The notes under the pieces were generated by a model. The model was given only the letters and a program-made list of their open reading frames with translations, did not search any database and was not told where the DNA came from. From the NCBI GenBank assembly GCA_963747965.1, contig CAVVGZ010000008.1:62001-126000 (forward strand): a stretch of DNA of 64,000 nucleotides. Direction: 5' to 3'. The stretch comes from CAVVGZ01 sp963747965 (GTDB lineage Bacteria > Chloroflexota > Anaerolineae > Anaerolineales > Anaerolineaceae). Of this stretch, positions 19,214-26,597 are shown one piece after another. Both the position numbers and the translations under genes were made by a program. Positions within the stretch are counted from its first letter, which is position 1; every line of letters begins with the position of its first letter.

Positions 19214-19918
19214 ATGCCTCAACGTGTCCTCGTTGTTGACGACGACAAATCCATTATTAAAGTATTGAGTGCCTACCTGAAACAATCTGGTTACCAGGTG
19301 CTTACCGCTTTCGATGGCGAAATGGCGCTCTATACCCTGCGCCGCGAGCGCCCTGACCTGGTAATCCTTGACTTGATGATGCCCAAACGCGATGGATGGG
19401 AAGTGATCCAGCTCATCCGAGCCGACAAAACCCTGGCGGTCACACCCATCATCATGCTTACCGCTCGTGTCGAAGATACCGATAAAATTGTCGGCCTGGA
19501 ATTGGGCGCAGATGACTATATCACCAAGCCATTCAATGCCCGCGAGGTGGTAGCGCGTGTCAAGTCATTGCTGCGTCGCGTCCGGCTCGACCAGTCACCG
19601 CACGCCGTCCAGCATGTGCTTGTTTGTGGAGGCTTGCGGCTGGATATTGACCAGCATACACTGACTGTGGATTCCACTCCCGTGGAACTGACTCGCACAG
19701 AGTTCAACCTGCTCGAAGCCTTTCTCTCCAACCATGGATATACCCTCACGCGTGACGAATTGCTTGAAAAAGCTGTCGGATATGCCTACGAGGGGTTAGG
19801 TCGTGCCCTCGATACCCATATACGCAATCTGCGCCGCAAAATTGAACCCGATGCAGATCACCCCACATACATTCAAACCGTGTATGGCATCGGATATCGC
19901 CTGACTGGAGAAAATTAA
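19214..19918 (+). CDS. OmpR/PhoB-family response regulator
   Basis: 234 aa from the ATG at 19214 (AAGGA six bases before). Receiver domain: VLVVDDDKS, phosphoacceptor Asp53 in LVILDLMMPKRDGW, T in IIMLTARVED, and K in DDYITKPFNAREV. Winged-helix DNA-binding domain: FNLLEAFLSNHGYTLTRDEL, LGRALDTHIRNLRRKIEPD and TVYGIGYRL. A standard transcription factor activated by its partner kinase: the stop overlaps the kinase ATG by one base. Target genes are unknown; the divergent esterase is one candidate. Confidence 0.9.
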   Translation: MPQRVLVVDDDKSIIKVLSAYLKQSGYQVLTAFDGEMALYTLRRERPDLVILDLMMPKRDGWEVIQLIRADKTLAVTPIIMLTARVEDTDKIVGLELGADDYITKPFNAREVVARVKSLLRRVRLDQSPHAVQHVLVCGGLRLDIDQHTLTVDSTPVELTRTEFNLLEAFLSNHGYTLTRDELLEKAVGYAYEGLGRALDTHIRNLRRKIEPDADHPTYIQTVYGIGYRLTGEN

Positions 19919-20961
19919 TGAACCGATTATGGGTTCGACTGAGTTTAATGATTAGTGGTGTCTTATTTTTGATGTTTTTTATGCAGTTTTTGGTGATCAC
20001 CTTGGAGAAAACGGGCATAAGGCCCGATCTGGATGGCCCCATGGATGCGCCACCCACAGAAATTCAAGGACGGTTGCTTGAATTCATGTTCTTTTCGGTT
20101 CTGGTTGGTACGGCGGGCGGGATTATGATCGCAGCGGTAGTAAGTGCACCCATCAGCAGCTTGACCAAAGCCGTCCGGAGAGTCGGTAATGGGGAGTTGG
20201 ATGTACGGGTACCGGTTCGGGGCAGTGAGGAGATTCGCCAACTGGGCGAATCCTTCAACATAATGGCCGCTGATTTGCAACGCGCCGAAACAATGCGTAA
20301 TAACCTGATGGCGGATGTTTCCCACGAGCTGCGCACACCGCTGACTTGTCTGGAAGGCAACCTGCGTGCTGCCCTCGACCGCGTTGTTCCTCTAGATGAT
20401 GCCGAGATAGCCAATTTATATAGTCAAACCCGTCACCTGACCCGCCTTGTCAACGATTTGCGCGAACTATCTCTGGCAGAATCCAGTCAGTTGCCGCTGG
20501 AAAGAATTCCAGTTAATGTGAAGGATCTTGTCTCAGATACCGTCCAGGCACTGGAGCCCCTGGCTGCAGATAACAATATCAGCCTGGTGAACGAAATCCC
20601 CGGCCTTTTGGAATTGACCCTCGACCCAATCCGCATCCGCCAGGTGCTTTTCAACCTGTTAACCAATGCCCTTCGCCACACTCCAGCAGGTGGAAAAATC
20701 GTCATTAACAGTGAAATCGAAGCAGGTGAGGTAGTGATTTCTGTCCGGGATAATGGTGAGGGATTGGAGGCCGAGCAGCTCTTAGCAGTCTTTGACCGTT
20801 TCTATCGGGTAGATAAATCCCGCAGCCGGGAATCCGGTGGGACAGGACTCGGTTTAGCAATTGTGAAAGCAATCGTTGAAGCTCATGGAGGAAGGATGCA
20901 GGTTGAAAGTCCTGGGAAAGGGCTTGGAACCACGTTCACCATGATATTCCCCATCACATAA
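19918..20961 (+). CDS. Membrane sensor histidine kinase (HAMP-HisKA-HATPase)
   Basis: 347 aa. Two membrane helices (about 9-28 and 56-78) enclose a very short extracytoplasmic loop, so it probably senses the membrane or works with another protein. HAMP (~77-130) is followed by HisKA with phospho-acceptor His136 in ADVSHELRTPLTCLEG, and an HATPase domain with NLLTNALRHTP (N box), VRDNGEGLEAEQL (G1) and GGTGLGLAIVKAIVEAHGG (G2). It phosphorylates the regulator encoded immediately upstream, with a one-base overlap. The architecture is of the BaeS/PhoR-like class. Confidence 0.9.
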   Translation: MNRLWVRLSLMISGVLFLMFFMQFLVITLEKTGIRPDLDGPMDAPPTEIQGRLLEFMFFSVLVGTAGGIMIAAVVSAPISSLTKAVRRVGNGELDVRVPVRGSEEIRQLGESFNIMAADLQRAETMRNNLMADVSHELRTPLTCLEGNLRAALDRVVPLDDAEIANLYSQTRHLTRLVNDLRELSLAESSQLPLERIPVNVKDLVSDTVQALEPLAADNNISLVNEIPGLLELTLDPIRIRQVLFNLLTNALRHTPAGGKIVINSEIEAGEVVISVRDNGEGLEAEQLLAVFDRFYRVDKSRSRESGGTGLGLAIVKAIVEAHGGRMQVESPGKGLGTTFTMIFPIT

Positions 20962-21472
20962 ATCCGACCGTTTCTACTGGAACATATATCTTCCCAAATA
21001 ATATATAAATAGATTCCAGGAAATCGATTTTTCATCTAGTATTTCGTTATGCAAACCAAATAACTTTACAACAAACAATATCCCTCGCTTGTTTTTTGGT
21101 AATATTTTGGTTCGCTTATGATAAGCGTAATGGAAATATACGATTTACCCTCAAACATGGTCTCTGAATCTATAAACATTTCCTACCAATCGGGGTATCC
21201 TTTTCGTATAAACCCCGGGAAAAAGTAAATCAAAATCCTTGAAATCCCTATCCTCGCAGCAAGCTGCGGGGAAATACCCACTTATTAAGTAAATCCTTCT
21301 CAATATGTGAACGGTGCTGTGATAGGTGAGTAAGAATTATAGTTATGCAGGAGACATCAGCTTTGATTTATTTCTAATCGTAGGAGTTTTGGTTTGATTC
21401 ACATAACAGGTAACATCTTAATCTGTGCGCCTGATTTCATATAACCGCTTCAGTGTTGATTACACTACTCAA
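20962..21472. other. Intergenic region with two palindromes, no gene
   Basis: No supportable CDS. Two perfect palindromes are visible: CGCTTAT-G-ATAAGCG at 21113-21127, and CCTCGCAGC-AA-GCTGCGGGG at 21252-21271 (one G-T pair). The second is GC-rich with a 2-nt loop and followed by GAAATACCC; it may be a terminator for the kinase gene or a small dispersed palindrome. Confidence 0.45.
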
Positions 21473-21769
21473 TCAGTGGTTATCCTCAAGGGAATAGAGC
21501 AACATCCGACTTGGTAGGATGATCACACCACCTCCTGGTAGCCGTTTTTCCCTCACAATCGTTTCATAGACCTGCTGTTCAACCTCGTTGAGCACCGGAT
21601 CAAGGCCCCGTCTTCTTCCAATATATTTCACCGTAGTGGGAAAACCTCCCGGTACTAATTTCTTTGGGAGAGCACCTTTCTCCCGCAGGCAATTAACGAC
21701 TTTTCCCCGTGTGGAATTCAGGACTGCTGTGAAATCCAACTCCTGTTCGGTAAACCTGTGTTTTTCCAT
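21473..21769 (-). CDS. Unrecognised ~100-aa protein, repeat-module copy A
   Basis: 98 aa, MEKHRFTEQELDFTAVLNST. It shares with the copies at 42110 and 43749 an ordered set of residues: TEQEL..TA.L, KVV..L..KG.LPK...PGGFPT, R.RG.DPVL.E.EQ.VYE.I.RE.RLPGG.VI.L. About half the residues match. No domain is recognised. The pattern of short helices and the PGGFPT and RLPGG turns suggests a compact folded protein. It precedes the MazEF module on the same strand. Its leader has a weaker copy of the conserved hairpin (21802-21836). Confidence 0.7.
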   Translation of the reverse strand: MEKHRFTEQELDFTAVLNSTRGKVVNCLREKGALPKKLVPGGFPTTVKYIGRRRGLDPVLNEVEQQVYETIVREKRLPGGGVIILPSRMLLYSLEDNH

Positions 21770-21912
21770 TACCTGTCTCCTTGTTTCATGGATTAAAAAA
21801 ACGCAACCCTGCGTTGTAGTTCGCTTCAGGATTGCGAATTCTAGTGTGAAATATATTGGCCTTACTGCATTATGGACCTGAATCTATGCGCGCCGCAGAA
21901 AACGATATGGTC
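21473..21912 (-). repeat. Dispersed repeat module, copy A
   Basis: The module consists, in minus-strand order, of a DUF35-like gene tail (about 21860-21912, ending ...TAATGCAGTAAG), an AT-rich spacer, a hairpin (21802-21836) and the ~100-aa gene. Copies B, C and D share the same order. A and B share the outer boundary GATATGGTC. The hairpin of A has acquired mismatches, so A is an older copy than C and D. Confidence 0.65.
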
Positions 21913-21959
21913 TGTGCATGATCTTAAAGAATGATATTATGAGATTTTCCTGAAACAAC

Positions 21960-22283
21960 TTATTCAACAAACATTTCCATGAGAACAACCACAACTTCAT
22001 GCTGTGCATTGGCGCTGATTTTCCCTAGTTTTTTTACTAACCGACTTTTGTCGATTGTGCGAATCTGATCGAGAACTATCTGCCCGTCTTTACCTTCAAA
22101 CCAACAATGCACCCGGCTGGGGTAATCACGACCTTTAGTTGTCATGGGAGCTATGATTACGGTTGCAATAGAACGATTCATCTCATCTGGGGAAATGATG
22201 AGGTAGGGACGCGTTTTTTGGATCTCGCTTCCAACGGTTGGGTCCAGGTTCACGAGATAAACCTCAAAGCGCTTAACTACCAT
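21960..22283 (-). CDS. mazF: MazF/PemK-family endoribonuclease toxin
   Basis: About 107 aa from the ATG at 22283, which overlaps the antitoxin stop (ATGGTAG), a typical translational coupling. MVVKRFEVYLVNLDPTVGSEI is the MazF opening with the conserved beta-strand and PTVGSE; TRPYLIISPDEMN, VIIAPMTTKGRDYPSRV and IVLDQIRTIDKSRL are the other signature blocks (the latter includes the DQ..T...RL catalytic loop). It would cleave single-stranded RNA at short motifs. It sits 190 bp downstream of the repeat-module copy A. Confidence 0.9.
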   Translation of the reverse strand: MVVKRFEVYLVNLDPTVGSEIQKTRPYLIISPDEMNRSIATVIIAPMTTKGRDYPSRVHCWFEGKDGQIVLDQIRTIDKSRLVKKLGKISANAQHEVVVVLMEMFVE

Positions 22284-22537
22284 GTCCACTCTTCCGCATC
22301 CCAATGTGTGGTTGAGATTTCATCAAGTAACAGGTCATCGCCTTGCGCTGCCATTGAAGCAAAACGATCCTCCCAGTCCTGGCGAGGATGATGAGCGGCA
22401 TGTATGATCAGCCGATTTCCCTCCACTTTCATCTCAACCTCATCTGTCAAGCCAGCCTGCTCCAAAATGGTCCTAGGGATGCGTATTCCACGCGAATTCC
22501 CAATTTTCACCAGCTTCGAACGAATCATCATGTTCAT
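22277..22537 (-). CDS. mazE: MazE/AbrB-family antitoxin
   Basis: 86 aa. IRSKLVKIGNSRGIRIPRTIL is the AbrB/MazE swapped-hairpin DNA-binding motif; the acidic C-terminus (LLLDEISTTHWDAEEWTW) is the toxin-binding tail. The ATG follows GAGGCGCTGAG. The stop overlaps the MazF ATG. It should neutralise MazF and repress its own operon by binding the palindrome just upstream (22553-22569). Confidence 0.9.
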   Translation of the reverse strand: MNMMIRSKLVKIGNSRGIRIPRTILEQAGLTDEVEMKVEGNRLIIHAAHHPRQDWEDRFASMAAQGDDLLLDEISTTHWDAEEWTW

Positions 22538-22552
22538 CTCAGCGCCTCTTTA

Positions 22553-22588
22553 TAATTACATTGTAATTACATATAATATTTTTGTCAA
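22553..22588 (-). promoter_or_regulatory. mazEF promoter with overlapping operator palindrome
   Basis: On the minus strand a perfect -35 box TTGACA (22583-22588) and -10 box TACAAT (22560-22565) are 17 bp apart. The perfect palindrome TAATTACA-T-TGTAATTA (22553-22569) covers the -10 box, placing it ideally for autorepression by the MazEF complex. Confidence 0.8.
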
Positions 22589-22905
22589 GTAAATACTAAC
22601 AAGGGTGTTGAAAAACAAGCCTAATAAAATTGAGCTGAAGCGGAATAAATCAGTGGTAAATATCGAATTACTCATATTATTCTCTTGTGTCAATTAGAAA
22701 CCGGGCAGGATGAGTTTTGGCTGAAGTAATCTTGAAGGATACATTCCCCGCCCAAATATTACTTCTACAGAATATTAAACAACAGGTGCAATGCCTCATC
22801 ACCGAAATAGAAGGAATTTTGAGAACGATTCGCACTTATACTCACTTTGTATCGACTCGAATCACACACGTGATAATTCGGTTTGAAGCCGGTCCTTTTT
22901 CAGGA

Positions 22906-22998
22906 GATCCAGAGGAGTTTCCAAAAGGAAAGATCTGGGAGACTACGCAATTGCGTGTCCCTTTTGGGAAGTCAGGCTCATGTGAGCCCCTCTGGATC
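22906..22998. other. 93-bp three-way-junction element in a gene-free gap
   Basis: Outer stem GATCCAGAGG (22906-22915) with CCTCTGGATC (22989-22998), 10 of 10 pairs. Inside it, TTTCCAAAAGG (22918-22928) pairs with CCTTTTGGGAA (22960-22970), enclosing the small palindrome ACGCAATTGCGT (22945-22956); beside it stands GGCTCA-TG-TGAGCC (22975-22988). No supportable gene lies in 22591-23154. It could be a structured RNA, a miniature inverted-repeat element, or a DNA site. I know no family that matches. Confidence 0.65.
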
Positions 22999-23154
22999 TG
23001 CGATGTTCTTGTCTGCTCCTGGATCTGGCTCTCCATGAGGATTAGGATTATGGAACCTCCGAAACACAGGGTTCGCTGGCAGCGGCACAGGCAATGTACC
23101 CTGGAGATGTTGTTGACCGGTATGGATGGAACCAGCCCGGGCATTGGAAAACGG

Positions 23155-23574
23155 TTATAGGGCGCGCATACGGTTGTTCTTTGGGTTGTGCTCAACCTCA
23201 GCAAGTCCTAACGCTTCCATCAATGGTGGGACGTACATCGCAAACCTTCCCCGCAAGCCTTTCTTCAAGCCGTACCAGCCGCCAACCGGGTTTTCCGGTG
23301 AGCGGGCCCACGCTTCAACAGTTCCCGCTGCGGCAGGCTTCTGTTCATCGGCACTGCCAAGCAGCATCCAGTCACCGTACTCCTTGAGCATGGCGTGCAG
23401 GTCTTCCAGGCATCGCAGTTGGTAGCTGAGCCTGGTTGTTCCAACGATGCAAACCAGTGCTGGCGGATCGGACGACAAGTCACGATACATCTTGTATTCA
23501 GATGTGCCGGGCGGTGTTAATAGAACCCACGGATCATCGGGGGTGCCTGATCCTTTTACAATTTCCTGTGCCAT
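23155..23574 (-). CDS. Conserved hypothetical protein (DUF6855-like)
   Basis: 139 aa from the ATG at 23574, which follows a strong AAGGAGG site by six bases; upstream in-frame codons have no such site. The sequence has GSGTPDDPWVLLTPPGTSEY, HAMLKEYGDWMLLGSADEQK, TVEAWARSPENPVGGWYGLK and GMY-like RFAMYVPPLMEALGLAEVEH. I recall these blocks from a conserved small actinobacterial/Chloroflexota family (DUF6855, name from memory). The function is unknown. It shares the minus strand with the next genes and probably an operon with 23615-24064 (40-bp gap). Confidence 0.65.
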   Translation of the reverse strand: MAQEIVKGSGTPDDPWVLLTPPGTSEYKMYRDLSSDPPALVCIVGTTRLSYQLRCLEDLHAMLKEYGDWMLLGSADEQKPAAAGTVEAWARSPENPVGGWYGLKKGLRGRFAMYVPPLMEALGLAEVEHNPKNNRMRAL

Positions 23575-23614
23575 TTCAAACCTCCTTGGTTTCCAGCTAT
23601 TAAGATCTGTTACC

Positions 23615-24064
23615 TCAAAAATCGCCAAGTTTCGCCACGATTCCGGCAATCCGCCGGTTTCGCGTCTCTGGGGCTTTTGCGTCCTCCACCTGGCGGACAT
23701 ATTCCTTGCGCACTGAATACGATAAAGCATCGAAGGCAGCCTTTTGGGCAGGCTCTTGCGAGAGTGCCTCTGCCAGGTCCTGCGGAATAATCACGATTCG
23801 AGGCTCAGTATCAAGTTCTATCAGGACTTCCACCTCATCACCAGCCTTCACACCAGCCGCTTCCCTGTTTTCTGCGCTCAATGACAGCATGGACACACCC
23901 CCCATCACAGCAACAGTCGTTCGGTAGGTGTAGCCATTCAGGCTGACCTTTACAGGAGGCTTTTTCCCTTTACCCAGCGCTGCTACAACCTCAGGCGGAA
24001 CCTGTATACCGGTGGCGCTCTTTTCCTTATCTTTCAAAATGATGGTGGTAAAGGATGATTTCAT
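23615..24064 (-). CDS. YdeI/OmpD-associated family protein (DUF1905 + C-terminal domain)
   Basis: 149 aa. An N-terminal DUF1905 beta domain (IQVPPEVVAALGKGKKPPVKVSLNG..YRTTVAVMGG, AAGVKAGDEVEVLIELDTEPR) precedes the YdeI 'OmpD-associated' helical part (PQDLAEALSQEPAQKAAFDALSYSVRKEYVRQVEDAKAPETRNRRIAGIV). Both pieces are diagnostic of the family: the SY..RKEY...IE.AK..ETR..RI pattern is very recognisable. Roles suggested for relatives include polymyxin or bacteriocin protection; the biochemical activity is unknown. Confidence 0.85.
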   Translation of the reverse strand: MKSSFTTIILKDKEKSATGIQVPPEVVAALGKGKKPPVKVSLNGYTYRTTVAVMGGVSMLSLSAENREAAGVKAGDEVEVLIELDTEPRIVIIPQDLAEALSQEPAQKAAFDALSYSVRKEYVRQVEDAKAPETRNRRIAGIVAKLGDF

Positions 24065-24203
24065 TAATCACCTCCAATTAAGGGAATCCGTAAATCTCAT
24101 TGCATACAGGTTGCCCAACTGCTGGTAATTTCGGCAAAATGGGACTTGTGGTAAATTATCACCAGTCGCCGGATACGCCGGTGGGCAACAATTCAATTAG
24201 AAA

Positions 24204-24596
24204 TCACTTGACCTCGCTCATCAGGGCAAGCAGATTTGAGTCCAAATCTCGAAAAAAAGCCATCCAGAGCTCGTGATCAGGCATCTTGGCCACAAGATGG
24301 GGTTTTTGGTCAAAAACCACACCGCGGGTCAACAGGGTCTCAAAGGCAGCTTGAAGATTTGACACTTTGAAGTAAATGATTGAACTAAACTTCTCTGGTT
24401 GGGCGTTTTCTGGAACACCCAGTAATAACCGAACACTACCGCAGTCAAAAAATCCAAGACCTGGGGGGGCTTTGAAAAGGAATCGCATTCCAAGAATATC
24501 CCGATAGAAAGCAATGGCGCGATCGATGTCGCTTACTGGTAAAGAAATTTGCCCAATTTCAAACAGCCCGAAGTTTATATTCATATCATTATTCAT
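24204..24596 (-). CDS. VOC-family (glyoxalase/bleomycin resistance-like) protein
   Basis: About 130 aa from ATG 24596 (weak site AGGCTGAA; an upstream TTG start is also possible). QISLPVSDIDRAIAFYRDIL GM-type opening with two beta-alpha-beta modules; FLFKAPPGLGFFDCGSVRLLLG and YFKVSNLQAAFETLLTRGV complete the fold. HELWMAFFRDLDSNLLALM is the second half with the Asp/Glu metal ligand region. The ligand is unknown. It is intact, in contrast to the copy at 7769-8141. Confidence 0.8.
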   Translation of the reverse strand: MNNDMNINFGLFEIGQISLPVSDIDRAIAFYRDILGMRFLFKAPPGLGFFDCGSVRLLLGVPENAQPEKFSSIIYFKVSNLQAAFETLLTRGVVFDQKPHLVAKMPDHELWMAFFRDLDSNLLALMSEVK

Positions 24597-24640
24597 TTCA
24601 GCCTGCAATATTTCTTATCAACCGCCCAAATTGCCCGGGA

Positions 24641-25081
24641 TTAGGATGATTTCTCCTTTTTCACTTTCTTCTTTGCTTGCGCCTTTTCCAAATTTTCCTC
24701 TACTCGGAACAAAACAATTTTCCTGATCAAGTCATAAGGTACAGGTTTATCCAGCGGAAATTGTACCGATCCTTTTGCCCATTTATATTTAGATATTTCA
24801 TCCTTGAATTTCTCAATCCCTGAAGGTGCCGGATAAAATCCGATATGGCTCTTGTAGGCAGCAAAATGCACCAGATTTCCTTTCAGGGTGAAGGTTGGCA
24901 TTGCATAATTGATCGTTTCTACCGCATCCGGCGCAGCATCTCGTATTGTAGACCTGATTTTCCCAAGGATAACCTGGATGTCTGCGGGAAATCCGGCTAT
25001 ATACGCATCGATATTTTTAGGTAATCCAGCTTCGTTTTGCATTTTTTTACGGTTGACTCCTGACCTCATCCGCAATGTCAT
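24641..25081 (-). CDS. DUF1801 protein (YdhG-like)
   Basis: 146 aa. IDAYIAGFPADIQVILGKI followed by DAVETINYAMPTFTLKGNLV, HFAAYKSHIGFYPAPSGIEK, YKWAKGSVQFPLDKPVPYDL and KIVLFRVEENLEKA: the whole chain is the DUF1801 signature. E. coli YdhG relatives were proposed as iron chaperones; that is not certain for this protein. The most natural start may be the internal M at 25042, which opens MQNEAGLPKNIDAYIAG; neither start has a close ribosome site. Next gene begins 69 bp away on the same strand. Confidence 0.8.
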   Translation of the reverse strand: MTLRMRSGVNRKKMQNEAGLPKNIDAYIAGFPADIQVILGKIRSTIRDAAPDAVETINYAMPTFTLKGNLVHFAAYKSHIGFYPAPSGIEKFKDEISKYKWAKGSVQFPLDKPVPYDLIRKIVLFRVEENLEKAQAKKKVKKEKSS

Positions 25082-25149
25082 AAGTTTATTTAATCCCTCG
25101 GAAGGTTTTCACCTTCCCCAATTGATCCTTCCGCGCAATATCCGACCGG

Positions 25150-25644
25150 TTAAATCCTGGCTGCCAATGCTGCCAGCTGGTCTGTGGTTATTCCCCAGCC
25201 TTCATAGAAACCCATCTTTTCGTGCTGTTCCCGGTCGGCAGCCGACCAGTGCCTTGCCCGTACTGTGTACCTGGTCTTGCCGTCTTCATCCTCGAATGTC
25301 AGGATGACCGTCAACCAGGGTTTCTCAGACGGTACCCAGGCCGCCGTGTATGCATCTGTGAAAACCAGGACCTTGTTCTTAACCACTTCAAGGTAGACCC
25401 CCGGGTTTCGATATTCCTCTCCGTTGGGACTTCGCATCACGATAAAGTTAGTGCCGCCCGGCTTGACGTCCAATTCTGCAACGGGTGTAATCCAGGGCAG
25501 CGGTGCATACCACTGTTTTAGCAGCTCCGGTTCGGTCCATGCCCGAAATAATTTCTCTGGAGGTGCATCGATGATCCGTGTAAGGACAAGCTCGGTATCC
25601 AATTTCCCTTCTGCCATATCATTTTCATTCATTTTATCCTCCAT
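25150..25644 (-). CDS. SRPBCC protein, activator of Hsp90 ATPase 1-like (AHSA1) family
   Basis: 164 aa. LVLTRIIDAPPEKLFRAWTEPELLKQWYAP is the AHSA1 opening; FIVMRSPNGEEYRNPGVYLEV and VILTFEDEDGKTRYTVRARHWSAADREQHEKMGFYEGWGI are later conserved stretches, ending in TTDQLAALAARI. Bacterial members bind small hydrophobic ligands or modify signalling; ligand unknown. Intact. Likely part of the same minus-strand operon as the DUF1801 and AhpD/CMD genes. Confidence 0.85.
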   Translation of the reverse strand: MEDKMNENDMAEGKLDTELVLTRIIDAPPEKLFRAWTEPELLKQWYAPLPWITPVAELDVKPGGTNFIVMRSPNGEEYRNPGVYLEVVKNKVLVFTDAYTAAWVPSEKPWLTVILTFEDEDGKTRYTVRARHWSAADREQHEKMGFYEGWGITTDQLAALAARI

Positions 25645-25761
25645 CCAGGCATGCTGCCTGATCGCAATTCGACAGAATCTCTATCAAACCCGATAAATCT
25701 TTTACTATTTAGATATACTATATCATGTTTCCAAAATTGTTCAATAGCTGAGGGTAAGTAA

Positions 25762-26085
25762 TTATTGGGAATCATATGCCAATATCGCGGCCGGCAGCAT
25801 TTGGGTGACCCTGTGACCGGCAGCGGGCAATCCAATTAAAACCGCACTGATGACTTCATCCCGGGAGGCACCGCATTCCCGCGCTGTCCGGACATGAAAC
25901 GGTATGCCGCTTTCCATATTGAGGGCCGAAAGCACCGCCAGGTATGCCAGGGCGGATGTCTTTTTATCCAGGGCACTTGCCGATCCCAAACCCTGGACCA
26001 TAACCCCCCAGGCCTGTGCATGCCCGGGTGCTTCTTTTAAGAAGGTTTGAAAAGCATTGCTGATCAGTTTCGATTCCTCGCCCAT
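25762..26085 (-). CDS. Carboxymuconolactone decarboxylase / AhpD-like protein
   Basis: 107 aa, an all-alpha CMD fold. LGSASALDKKTSALAYLAVLSALNMESGIPFHVRTARECGASRDEVISAVLIGLPAAGHRV carries the CMD signature with the cysteine in RECGASRDE and a histidine upstream (FHVRTA); canonical AhpD has ExxCxxxH. Family members reduce peroxides or decarboxylate ring lactones. With only one Cys visible, a peroxidase cycle is uncertain. It belongs to the minus-strand group of small genes. Confidence 0.75.
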   Translation of the reverse strand: MGEESKLISNAFQTFLKEAPGHAQAWGVMVQGLGSASALDKKTSALAYLAVLSALNMESGIPFHVRTARECGASRDEVISAVLIGLPAAGHRVTQMLPAAILAYDSQ

Positions 26086-26210
26086 GTTACTCCTCCTATC
26101 CTTCGTAATTATTTATTCTGAATAAAATGCTTGCAGGTAATAATAAACAAACCATGCCCTCTCACAGCTTGTAATATCCAAATCCCGGCTAAACAGTACA
26201 AGAATAGCAG

Positions 26211-26597
26211 TTAGTTATTTAGCCCGATTATATAGGAGGTGATTGCTTTGATCGTATCTCCCTTGGCAGAACTGAAATCAAAGACATGGCAGAAAGCAGT
26301 CTTTAACCCGTTTTCCAGGGTCATCGTACCATCAACAGCCCCTGCCCTGCCGTGGGTAGCTACATGATAAATTGCCAGTTCAGCCACAGCTGCCTGGTTC
26401 ATATGCTGCTGTATCGCATTTGTGAAATCCATTTTTCCGCAGACCAGCCGGTCCCCGACAATGTTCCAGGTGATTTCCTCAGAGATTCTACTGAGGATAA
26501 AAGGCACATCTCCCCTGGCGTACGCGGTTGTAAATTGTATAAGAAAATCATTTTTTGGAGAATTTCCACAGCCTTCATTCATAATTATGGTTGTCAT
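26211..26597 (-). CDS. SnoaL/NTF2-like protein
   Basis: 128 aa. NDFLIQFTTAYARGDVPFILSRISEEITWNIVGDRLVCGK is the first helix and beta strands of an NTF2/SnoaL-like cone fold, with GTMTLENGLKTAFCHVFDFSSAKGDTIKAITSYIIGL completing it. Such proteins are ketosteroid-isomerase-like and can bind or isomerise small molecules. It starts with the ATGA overlap of the methyltransferase stop (26594-26597), so both are translated from one mRNA. Confidence 0.65.
   Translation of the reverse strand: MTTIIMNEGCGNSPKNDFLIQFTTAYARGDVPFILSRISEEITWNIVGDRLVCGKMDFTNAIQQHMNQAAVAELAIYHVATHGRAGAVDGTMTLENGLKTAFCHVFDFSSAKGDTIKAITSYIIGLNN

Noticed and set aside
22717..23160. Plus-strand ORF of 147 aa
   Set aside because: It crosses the three-way-junction structure, has no recognised motif and ends in low-complexity residues. 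The sequence is better explained by palindromes.
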